From: a virus | Strand: one strand, 5' to 3' | Length of the DNA stretch: 47,968 nt | Virus record (IMG/VR): IMGVR_UViG_3300025703_000009 | Location: 1-47,968 of that record | In this document: positions 14,169 through 22,023 of the stretch, piece after piece | Layout: every line of letters begins with the position of its first letter | Numbering within the stretch: the first letter of the stretch is position 1 | The notes under the pieces: model-generated | Databases searched by the model: none | The model's input: only the letters and a program-made list of their open reading frames with translations | Told to the model about the DNA's origin: nothing | Made by a program: the position numbers and the translations under genes

Positions 14169-17100
14169 CTATGGCCCGGTTATTTGGCCAGTCAAGCTAC
14201 CATTAAATTGATCGAAGGTCGCCGTTGAGGATGGTGGGGTCGCGCTATAGGTATTGACGCCAACGCCCAGCGTTCCCGGCACAGCGGCTTTTATAAGCGC
14301 GGTAAAAGGATTGCCGGTATCGCCTTGGATCTTAGCGATGTCTTGGACGTTCAGCGGGACCAACATGGACCCAAGCGTAGTTGTCGCATTAACTGGTTGG
14401 CCGGCCTTATCGGTGCCTTTAAGCAAAGACGAGCCCGTAGAAATAACTGGGTTTTCTTTGTTCTGTATCAGGTCGGATAGGATTGACAGCCTGGAAGCGC
14501 CACCGAATTTGCCGGCGCTAAGGTCGGTAATGTCACCGGAGGTCGAACTTTTCTTTTGGCCGGAGAGTTCGCGCCAAGCGAAAACCAAGTTTTGTTGAAA
14601 GCCACCGAGGATATCGTAACGGGTATCGCCGGATTTAATTTTCAAGAAGTCCGATGAACGGGGATCAGTTTCGACTTGGAGACCGGCCATGGCGGCCAGG
14701 CCGAAGACTACGCTGGCAATGCCGGCGAAGGAGCTGGCCGACTGTAGGGCGTACTTACGGGCGACAGGATCGAGTTTGGCATAGTAGACGGGGTTCAGCA
14801 TGTCCAGGCGGGACTTCCACAGGCGGGGCGAGAAGAGGGTTCGGTTAAGTGCCGGGGCGACCTTCTCGAAGAAGCCGTTAGGATCACCGTAACCACGTCC
14901 GGAGCTGGTGTTAATAAACTTACCGATGCTCAGGCGTTGGGCTTCTGAAAATGCCTCTGGATCAATACCAGCGCCCCGGAGGTCATTCATAATATGTTTG
15001 GCCGCCATGAACCGAAGTTGGGTTAAGCCGCCGGTATAGGCCCGGTCTGAGGCCCCCACTAGCCGGCCGAAGACAGGTATCTTCTCGGGGAGTTGAGATA
15101 CATATGCCTCTTCGGAGCCATCAACGCCGGTTAAGGCCGTGTTGGTGCTTTTAATCCATTCGTAGTCGGGATCCTGTTTCATGGCCGACATGTCTTTATC
15201 GTAATTCTCTGCGCTCTTGAAATAATGTACCTGTTTCGCGAAAGCGGCCTTAGCCTCAGTTGGGAAGCGAGAGCCAAGCACGGCGCCCTGGCGGAGAGTG
15301 CCGGAAAGGTCAGAGGAGGCCATGATAGATTTAGGAGCGCTGACGACTTCGGCGGCCAACTGGGCCTTGGTCTTCGGGTTAGCTTCATGGACCTTGGCGT
15401 ATATCTGTTTGGCTAGCTGATCTTTCTCAAACCCGGCTGGTAGGTCCTGCATCTTCTGGGACAAGCCGAAAATATCTTGGGCTAGTTCTGGGGTCAGTTG
15501 GGGCAAATCGAGTTTGGAGCGGGCTAGAGCCAGGTAGTCGTGGTCGGTCATAGCGCCAAGGTTGCTGAGTTTGTTGACTCGATCGAGATAGCTGGCGCGC
15601 GCTTTTTTAGGCACGTCTTTGGCCATACCAGTAAGGACGTTTTTCTTGGCGTCCGCGATACGGGCATTCAAGCGGTCAGTGACTTCCTGGGCGACCGTTT
15701 GGGCGGACTGCTGATCGAATCCCTCCTTGGTTAAGGCATCCGCGACTTCGGCAACCGATTGGTGTTGGCTGGCATAACTTTTTTGGATGACATCGGATAT
15801 CCGGGTTTCGTTCTTGGCAAGCTGTTCTTTGATGGCGGCGCTGAATGTCGAGCTGGCGGCCGGCGGCCCGAGTTCAGATTTAAAGAAGGTGTCCAGTTTC
15901 GCCTGTACCTTGGGGTTATCGGCAAATTTCTCATGAAGGATCCGCTGGGCTTCGGGGAAAGCGTCTTGGGCCTCTGGGTTGCGGGCGAAAACTTCTTTCA
16001 GGACATCGGTTGGCGATTTTCGGGTGGCAACTTTTTGGGGTAACATTTCCTGTTTAACTTTTTTAGTCAATTCATCTACAAGGGCATCGGCTTTTTGTTT
16101 GATCTGGGGGGTGACGGCTTTTTCAACACGGCCGGCAAGTTTTTCACCGGTGGAGGTTGCGGTATCTTCCGGGGCAAAGGGCTTACCATTGATATCTAAT
16201 TGGCCTTCGCCAGGCTTGGCCGGCAATCCAGCAGGGATTTTAAGGTTGGGGCTGTTAGCGGTGTCTCGCACGGCCTGTTTAACTGTGTTGGCATCCGGTA
16301 CGTTGGCCTGGTCGGTGGCAGCTTTGATGTCCTGGGCTACTTTGCCTTCGTTTCCCGCGCCGCGCTCGAACCTACGGCCGGAACTTACCGTGTCGCGGGC
16401 TTGGCGCATTTTGCGGGCCGCAACACGTAGAGTGCCTTCCGGCGTCAGCCGATTGTAGATAGAGTATGCCTGGACTGATCGGCCGGATTCTCGGCCGGCG
16501 GTGTCCAATTTATCAGCCAGGGCTCCTAGATCCCCGGGAACGGTGCCGTCTTGGATTTTACTTAATAAGTGATGGCCAACGGTAACATCTTCATCAGATA
16601 GGTGGCCTTTGGTCATTATGTCCGCTAAGGCGGCCTGGGGATCTGCTTCAACCGTAGCCTTGGCCCGGTCGGACATAGCTTGGTTGGCTTTTGGCTCATA
16701 GGTTTGGGGCTGGATGTCACCCACGGTTTGCTTAGTTTCAGGGGTAGAGTTATCTGAATTTTTCATTGTGTCGAAGAAGCCCCGGGGCCGTTCGCCGGGA
16801 GGCGTAGGCGCTACGGCGTCCGGGGCCGGAGCAGATAGTTGGTCGAAATTCTTTAAGGCATTGACACTATCAGACAATTCAGTAGCTTGAGCAACGGTTC
16901 GTTGGTCTTTCGGAATCGATCGAAGCTGTGATACATGATCGATCATGTCTTCCTGGGTCATTTCAGTGGCTTTACCCGTAGCAGGATCAATATGCTGTAT
17001 TGTTGGTTCGGCGGCACTACCTCCGCCAGGAGTAGAAACGGGAGCTTGATTTCCGGGTTCAGGGGTTGTGGTCGGAGCTTCGCCGCCAGTCGGCGCCGGG

Positions 17101-18509
17101 GCCTCTGCAACAGGGGCTTCCCCCGGCTTGGGCTGTTCACCGACACCGTTCATGGCATCCATATACTGTTGTCGGATGACTTCGTGAGGAGCCATCGGTT
17201 CGTTTACTAAGGCATTTTGGCTGCCGGTTCGGTCTTGTAGGAGTTGGTAAACTGAGGATTCCTGGGGATCGACTATGCCACCGCCGCTGGTTCCCGTTTC
17301 AAGGGCATGTTGAACCTGATCGGCGAAAGCGGCTTGGGTCGGTGGTTTGCCATGCTCGGCGTAATACTGGCTGTAAAACGGCGTGTGTGAGGTCGTCCGT
17401 GCATAGCCGCCATCCGCGGTCTTTTGGAGTTGGCCGCCAGTCTGGACTTTATCGTACTGGTAGGCATGTTGGGCGGTCTCTTTGACGTACTGTTCGGGGG
17501 ATGAGTAGTGAGCTGCGACTTCTTGGAAGAGAGCGTCTTGAGGATTCGGCTCCGGGCCGGGCCGGGATAGTTGCGGACTTTGGACGTTCGGGTTGCCGGA
17601 TTCGGTTGATGGGACAGCGTTACCGGGCCGGTCTGCGGAAGCATTACCTTTGCCGAAAGGAGCAACGCTACCGGCTTCGGTCATGGGGGTGCGGCCGGCC
17701 AAGGCGTCAGAAGCGGCCTGTTGGGCCTGCCCGGGTATTTCAGCTAAACCGGACCGGACGTTTTTATCAAGCAGGGCGCCCCTAGCTCCAAGAGCGCCAC
17801 CCGTCAGGCCGCCAAGCAGGGCATTATGCCAAGCTTCGCCGGGCGTGGCGTTCGGATTCTCAAGCGTACCGATACCGCCATAGCCAGCCCCTAAGAGGGC
17901 ATTGGCGCCGGCCTGGGAGCCGAATTTAGCGGCCGCGGACTTAGCGGTATTCTCGGCGGCTGTCTTAGCGGCATCCTCGCCCGCACCGGTAACCAAGGCT
18001 TTGGCACCGCTGCCTATTCCTAACGTAGCCAAGTTCAGGAAAGTGGAGGCGGTCTGCGCGCCGGCTTTGGCACCACTAAGTTTATTGACCCCTTCATCTT
18101 TCACTTGGCTGGAAATAGTATTGGAGGTTTGCTGGAACTGCTGATACTTCTGATTAAGTTGGTCAAGGGAAATTTTACCGGCGTTATAGTCCTTCGTGGC
18201 CTGTTGGTACATCTGTTGGTTAGCTTTGATATTCTTCGGGGCGTTGATATCCGTATAGACTGCTTGGCCAATGTCTCCTACGGTTTTAGCCGCGCCTACC
18301 GCGTCAGAGGCTACGCTCTTAACAATACCGCCAAAGAAGGTGCCGGCGGCTTTACCGACATCTTCAACCCCGTGTACGATATTCCCGAAGAAGCCACCCC
18401 CGCCACTGGACGGCGAACTTAAATCGCCGAAGAAGCCGTTCCGCTGCCACCACGGAACAGATGGATCAGCCGTTTGCTGGGAACTTTGATCTTGCCACCA
18501 TGGGTCCAT
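14169..18509 (-). CDS. giant internal virion (ejection) protein with LPD38-like C-terminus
   Basis: 1446 aa. The N-terminal 250 residues are Gly/Ala-rich with possible amphipathic segments (VGKAAGTFFGGIVKSVASDAVG; SGAKAGAQTASTFLNLATLG). A long Pro/Gln linker follows, then a helical middle (800-1100). The C-terminal 300 residues contain FINTSSGRGYGDPNGF, LNRTLFSPRLWKSRLDMLNP and one hydrophobic segment (ASVVFGLAAMAGLQV), the pattern of large-polyvalent-protein domain LPD38 in phage ejection proteins. No lytic transglycosylase motif was seen. It probably travels with DNA into the cell, like T7 gp16. Confidence 0.75.
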   Translation of the reverse strand: MDPWWQDQSSQQTADPSVPWWQRNGFFGDLSSPSSGGGGFFGNIVHGVEDVGKAAGTFFGGIVKSVASDAVGAAKTVGDIGQAVYTDINAPKNIKANQQMYQQATKDYNAGKISLDQLNQKYQQFQQTSNTISSQVKDEGVNKLSGAKAGAQTASTFLNLATLGIGSGAKALVTGAGEDAAKTAAENTAKSAAAKFGSQAGANALLGAGYGGIGTLENPNATPGEAWHNALLGGLTGGALGARGALLDKNVRSGLAEIPGQAQQAASDALAGRTPMTEAGSVAPFGKGNASADRPGNAVPSTESGNPNVQSPQLSRPGPEPNPQDALFQEVAAHYSSPEQYVKETAQHAYQYDKVQTGGQLQKTADGGYARTTSHTPFYSQYYAEHGKPPTQAAFADQVQHALETGTSGGGIVDPQESSVYQLLQDRTGSQNALVNEPMAPHEVIRQQYMDAMNGVGEQPKPGEAPVAEAPAPTGGEAPTTTPEPGNQAPVSTPGGGSAAEPTIQHIDPATGKATEMTQEDMIDHVSQLRSIPKDQRTVAQATELSDSVNALKNFDQLSAPAPDAVAPTPPGERPRGFFDTMKNSDNSTPETKQTVGDIQPQTYEPKANQAMSDRAKATVEADPQAALADIMTKGHLSDEDVTVGHHLLSKIQDGTVPGDLGALADKLDTAGRESGRSVQAYSIYNRLTPEGTLRVAARKMRQARDTVSSGRRFERGAGNEGKVAQDIKAATDQANVPDANTVKQAVRDTANSPNLKIPAGLPAKPGEGQLDINGKPFAPEDTATSTGEKLAGRVEKAVTPQIKQKADALVDELTKKVKQEMLPQKVATRKSPTDVLKEVFARNPEAQDAFPEAQRILHEKFADNPKVQAKLDTFFKSELGPPAASSTFSAAIKEQLAKNETRISDVIQKSYASQHQSVAEVADALTKEGFDQQSAQTVAQEVTDRLNARIADAKKNVLTGMAKDVPKKARASYLDRVNKLSNLGAMTDHDYLALARSKLDLPQLTPELAQDIFGLSQKMQDLPAGFEKDQLAKQIYAKVHEANPKTKAQLAAEVVSAPKSIMASSDLSGTLRQGAVLGSRFPTEAKAAFAKQVHYFKSAENYDKDMSAMKQDPDYEWIKSTNTALTGVDGSEEAYVSQLPEKIPVFGRLVGASDRAYTGGLTQLRFMAAKHIMNDLRGAGIDPEAFSEAQRLSIGKFINTSSGRGYGDPNGFFEKVAPALNRTLFSPRLWKSRLDMLNPVYYAKLDPVARKYALQSASSFAGIASVVFGLAAMAGLQVETDPRSSDFLKIKSGDTRYDILGGFQQNLVFAWRELSGQKKSSTSGDITDLSAGKFGGASRLSILSDLIQNKENPVISTGSSLLKGTDKAGQPVNATTTLGSMLVPLNVQDIAKIQGDTGNPFTALIKAAVPGTLGVGVNTYSATPPSSTATFDQFNGSLTGQITGP

Positions 18510-18511
18510 GG

Positions 18512-19333
18512 CTACTGTCCGTATAGACTATTATGGTAAGCGAACCACGGGTTCTGGGAAACCGAGTTATTGTAGTTGTTTACGGCTTGGTGGGGGGCGG
18601 AAAACGGATTAAGTTTATTCCAGAAAGATTCTTGCGGTGGCGCGGCCGGTTGCGGCGTAAGGACTTGGGGCAACGTACTGGCCGCCAGAGCGCCGCTCTG
18701 CGCTTTCGTAGGGGCATTTACATTTTGTGGGCTGAAAGATGGATTAGTGGCGGTCTGGGTGTTCTGGTTAGGCGTGTAATAGTCGGACCAGTGTTTGACG
18801 AAACCCTGTACCATATCGGCCGGGCTCTTGTAGGTTGAGATTAAGGAATTAAACTTGTTAGGGTCGGCGGCGCGCATCTTGTCTAGCGTCTTCGTATCAC
18901 CGTTTACCCAAGCTGACGAGAGAGCTTGAAGAGTGTTATAGTCTTGGACGAATTTTTGATCCTTGGGGTTCGGGGAGTTGGCTAACAGTTGGGCCGGGGT
19001 TTTACCAGTTAGAAGCGAGAACTGGTTGATGCCGATCTGTTTACCGGTGCCATCATAGAAAGCATAGCCCTTGTTATCCGGTAAAAGCGTCATCTGGGCC
19101 TTGCTGGGATCCTTGGCATCCGTAAGCTGTTTCTCCTGGATGGCGGCGGCTTTGGCAGCGTTGGCTTGGACGATATTATCAGTTGTCGCTTGGACGGCCG
19201 CGACCTTGCCGGTTTGGGCTTGGGGTGTCATGTCGGCGGATTGCTGACCTTGGGCATAGTTCGTGTCTATGTTTGAGCCCGCTCCGCCGGAAGCGCTTGT
19301 AATGTTGTTTGCCCATTGGGCCCATGGATCCAT
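18512..19333 (-). CDS. probable internal virion protein, 273 aa
   Basis: Ala/Gln/Asn-rich and mostly helical, ending 2 bases before the giant protein gene. Its first residues MDPWAQW resemble the start of the giant protein (MDPWWQD), hinting at a shared N-terminal signal. No enzymatic motif. Assignment rests on composition and on its place between the nozzle genes and the giant ejection protein. Confidence 0.65.
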   Translation of the reverse strand: MDPWAQWANNITSASGGAGSNIDTNYAQGQQSADMTPQAQTGKVAAVQATTDNIVQANAAKAAAIQEKQLTDAKDPSKAQMTLLPDNKGYAFYDGTGKQIGINQFSLLTGKTPAQLLANSPNPKDQKFVQDYNTLQALSSAWVNGDTKTLDKMRAADPNKFNSLISTYKSPADMVQGFVKHWSDYYTPNQNTQTATNPSFSPQNVNAPTKAQSGALAASTLPQVLTPQPAAPPQESFWNKLNPFSAPHQAVNNYNNSVSQNPWFAYHNSLYGQ

Positions 19334-19349
19334 AGTTTTATCTTACCCC

Positions 19350-20354
19350 TTACCCTTTATAAATTGAAGCTGCATTAGCGATTTCTTGGGACGTATAGCC
19401 CTTACCACTCAATGAACCAAGCCACTGGTTGACCAGTTTTTGTTCATCAGATCCGGTTTGGCTGGCGATATCTTGGGCTTGGTTGAGGGCTTCGGTGTGT
19501 TGTTCGCCGGTAAGAGCAACGCCCTGGTTCTGAATAAACTGCTCGAGGTTGACATCGAGGTTAGCTTTGCCGGTAACATCCGTAGCTGTAGAACGGGTGT
19601 CAGAGGTGCCTAAATCTTGGAATGTTCGGCCCATCAGAGTGGTCGCGGCGGCGATTTTATTATCCGACTGGCGGAGCTGTTCGTTGCTTTGGAGTCCGTA
19701 GGCTTTGGCGGCTTCCGTGACCTGGCCTTGGCCTAAGCCTGATTCGCCGGTGCCGGCTGCGCCGACACCTTCTGTAAGCGCCCGGTTGGCACTATCAAAT
19801 GATAGGCCACCTGTCCGGGCCGCATAGTCCTGGGCGGCTTGGGTATCTTCGTTGCTTGAAGCGGTATCTTCGGCAGTCCGTTGGCGCTGGGTCTGGGTAT
19901 CTTGAAGGGCGTTTGATAGGGTTGTGTCGAGTGCGGCTTTTTGGGTATTGATATTTGTCGTCTGTTGCTGTAGCGCGACATTCTGGGCATTCAAAAAGTC
20001 CGACATTTTTTGCTGATAAATCGGCGTGACGGCTGCGGTGGCCATCTGGGTCGCTTGGTTCCAGGCTCCCTGGGTGTCCATTGTTACTAAACGCGGGACC
20101 GGGGCTGGGGGATTGGCGGCTTTATAGGCGGCCAGCTCTTGGTTATATACGGCGGCCAGATCCGGGCCGCCGGTCGTGGAGGTGCTACTGCTTGATCCGG
20201 CGCCATAATTCGGCGTTGGCGGAGCGGCCGGGGCTTTCGGAAGGCTGGCTCCCCACTGAGTTACGCGGGACATACCGGTGCCGGGTGTTAGGTAGTCGTA
20301 GGCCGAGCCGCCGAGTGTTGCCGCGCCTTTGGCGATGGTGGTGAATATCGACAT
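19350..20354 (-). CDS. probable internal virion protein, 334 aa
   Basis: Ser/Gly/Pro-rich N-terminus (GAGSSSSTSTTGG), then a helical Gln/Ala/Thr-rich body (LNAQNVALQQQTTNINTQKAALDTTLSNALQDTQTQ) typical of podovirus ejection proteins. First of three adjacent genes of this kind. A weak promoter-like pair (TTGTAA-17-GATACT, 20392-20364) lies just upstream. It could instead be a tail adaptor. Confidence 0.65.
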   Translation of the reverse strand: MSIFTTIAKGAATLGGSAYDYLTPGTGMSRVTQWGASLPKAPAAPPTPNYGAGSSSSTSTTGGPDLAAVYNQELAAYKAANPPAPVPRLVTMDTQGAWNQATQMATAAVTPIYQQKMSDFLNAQNVALQQQTTNINTQKAALDTTLSNALQDTQTQRQRTAEDTASSNEDTQAAQDYAARTGGLSFDSANRALTEGVGAAGTGESGLGQGQVTEAAKAYGLQSNEQLRQSDNKIAAATTLMGRTFQDLGTSDTRSTATDVTGKANLDVNLEQFIQNQGVALTGEQHTEALNQAQDIASQTGSDEQKLVNQWLGSLSGKGYTSQEIANAASIYKG

Positions 20355-20397
20355 ATACCACTTAGTATCTGATTATTGCAAGGATTTTACAACCAAT

Positions 20398-20913
20398 TTA
20401 TAAAGCGTCCCCTGAAAGACTGTAAGAGTCAACGTGACTGTCGTTCGCCAAAATGTAGTATTTTAATCGAAGAATATATTTTGGAGCATCCGAAACGTAG
20501 CCGCCGCCATAAAGAAAATCATCAAGCGTATGGACAATCCGAAACTCGTTGGCGTCAACTTCAAAAGTGATTTTATCTTCTATCGTACCGGCGCTGCCGG
20601 AATAAAAATAGGCTTGCCCGCCGTAGCCGCCGGCCTTCGGGTCAGTATTTGAACCTCCGTAAGTCTTGGTGTAGATGTAGAGAAATACCTCTGGGGTGAA
20701 GGGTAAATTATGCTTGATGACTTCGAGGACCTCGCGCTGCTGGGTCGTGACATTGGAGACAAGCGCCGTGCCGCCGGGGAAATTATCGAGTATGGCCAAC
20801 TTAGGGGGCGTATCAACCAGGCTAACTTGCAACCGGGACTTGCGGCTGTCATACGCCAAGTCCTGGCCCGTAGGGCTCCCAGACTGGCCGAAAACAAGCA
20901 ATCCTTGGGTCAT
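20398..20913 (-). CDS. tail-associated beta-rich protein, 171 aa
   Basis: A beta-rich protein with Gly/Tyr-rich loops (AGGYGGQAYFYSGSAG). The block VIKHNLPFTPEVFLYIYTKTYG resembles IDHHLGYPPTYFLAQVKR and LFDHNLGFLPAFNYRAIS in the neighbouring 20910 gene, suggesting a repeated domain. ATGA overlap with that gene. Likely a small tail decoration subunit. Confidence 0.65.
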   Translation of the reverse strand: MTQGLLVFGQSGSPTGQDLAYDSRKSRLQVSLVDTPPKLAILDNFPGGTALVSNVTTQQREVLEVIKHNLPFTPEVFLYIYTKTYGGSNTDPKAGGYGGQAYFYSGSAGTIEDKITFEVDANEFRIVHTLDDFLYGGGYVSDAPKYILRLKYYILANDSHVDSYSLSGDAL

Positions 20914-21740
20914 ACGGCTAACTCCGTGGGTTCTTTCGTGATGAGGAAGGCATATGAGCCGGCCAGGGCCGATTGAGAGCCCTTCACGATGACATTGTTC
21001 GTGTCGGCCACAATACGGGCGCCGAAAGGTACTACCATTGGAAATATAGTATCTACGCCCAATGGGTCTTTAAAAACCGAATTCCATTCGTTGGCGCGTT
21101 TAACCTGGGCGAGGAAATAGGTTGGCGGGTAGCCGAGGTGATGGTCAATCGTCAGAGAGTAGTCCGGGCTGGCCGCCGTGCGGACGCCGGTTTGCTGGAT
21201 AGCGAAGGCTTTGCCCTTGGTGTCAATCGTGAATTTCGACAGGTCCGTAGAGTTGATATCACCCTCGTTGGTGAGGATTTTGATGCCGATGTCCGGTTCA
21301 AGCACCGGCGCGCCCGGGACCCCGAAGCTGATTGGTGCGGCGTACTCGGTAGTAATGTCGAGGTTGTACAGCCGGATAAAGCACTTCAAGACAATAGGGG
21401 TGGTAGGATCGCCGGAGACATAAAGGTTTCGGAGGTACACCGAAGTATCGGTTGCTATGATCTGTAAAAGGCTATTGTTAATGGTTACAAAGCTGTTGCC
21501 GCCATTGTCCAGCGAAATCGCCCGGTAGTTAAAGGCCGGCAGAAAGCCGAGGTTGTGATCGAAGAGCTTCTCAACCCACCAGTGAGTTGCACCACTATCG
21601 GCATGGGATATCGTAAACTCTTGTTCGAACTGGATGTCCAAGAAGCGCCAGCGGGTATCAACTACCTTCTGATAGTCCGCGGCAATCACTACGTCCACGC
21701 CCTGCTGGGTAACTATTACTCCTGATGTAGGATCTGCCAT
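20910..21740 (-). CDS. tail-associated protein with two related beta domains
   Basis: 276 aa. Two copies of an HxLGxxPxYF-like block, at about residues 60-75 and 205-220, indicate a tandem duplication related to the single-copy 20398 protein. Starts behind GGAGG. The position between nozzle and internal virion genes suggests a distal tail or fibre-attachment role. Confidence 0.65.
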   Translation of the reverse strand: MADPTSGVIVTQQGVDVVIAADYQKVVDTRWRFLDIQFEQEFTISHADSGATHWWVEKLFDHNLGFLPAFNYRAISLDNGGNSFVTINNSLLQIIATDTSVYLRNLYVSGDPTTPIVLKCFIRLYNLDITTEYAAPISFGVPGAPVLEPDIGIKILTNEGDINSTDLSKFTIDTKGKAFAIQQTGVRTAASPDYSLTIDHHLGYPPTYFLAQVKRANEWNSVFKDPLGVDTIFPMVVPFGARIVADTNNVIVKGSQSALAGSYAFLITKEPTELAV

Positions 21741-21748
21741 GAAGCCTC

Positions 21749-22015
21749 CTACGGGGTTAAGTTGCCAAGCCAGGCGGTTTGTACGTCATTCTCATCGGAA
21801 ACGACTATCCGGCCGTTGATGCCGTCTATGGTGATCCGGCCCAAAGATAGTAAGTTGCCGAGAGCGCCGTTAATCTGTACGCGGTCCAAGTTAATCGTGC
21901 TGCCGGAACCCTGGCCAGTTTGGTCATTCAGGGTCATGGCCAAGGGGTTTGACTTCGTGGACCGCGACAAAAAGCCATTGAAGCCAGCGGTGGTGTAGTC
22001 ATATTTAGGATTCAT
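21749..22015 (-). CDS. small tail protein, 88 aa
   Basis: Tightly packed between nozzle and tail genes (8-base gaps), with GGAGG before the start. The sequence RITIDGINGRIVVSDENDVQTAWLG is typical of short beta-helical fibre tips. Precise function unknown. Confidence 0.6.
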   Translation of the reverse strand: MNPKYDYTTAGFNGFLSRSTKSNPLAMTLNDQTGQGSGSTINLDRVQINGALGNLLSLGRITIDGINGRIVVSDENDVQTAWLGNLTP

Positions 22016-22023
22016 ACAGCCTC

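Noticed and set aside
20364-20392. Promoter TTGTAA-17-GATACT before the 19350 gene
   Set aside because: Both hexamers match only 4 of 6 and the start would leave almost no leader; mentioned in the gene entry only.
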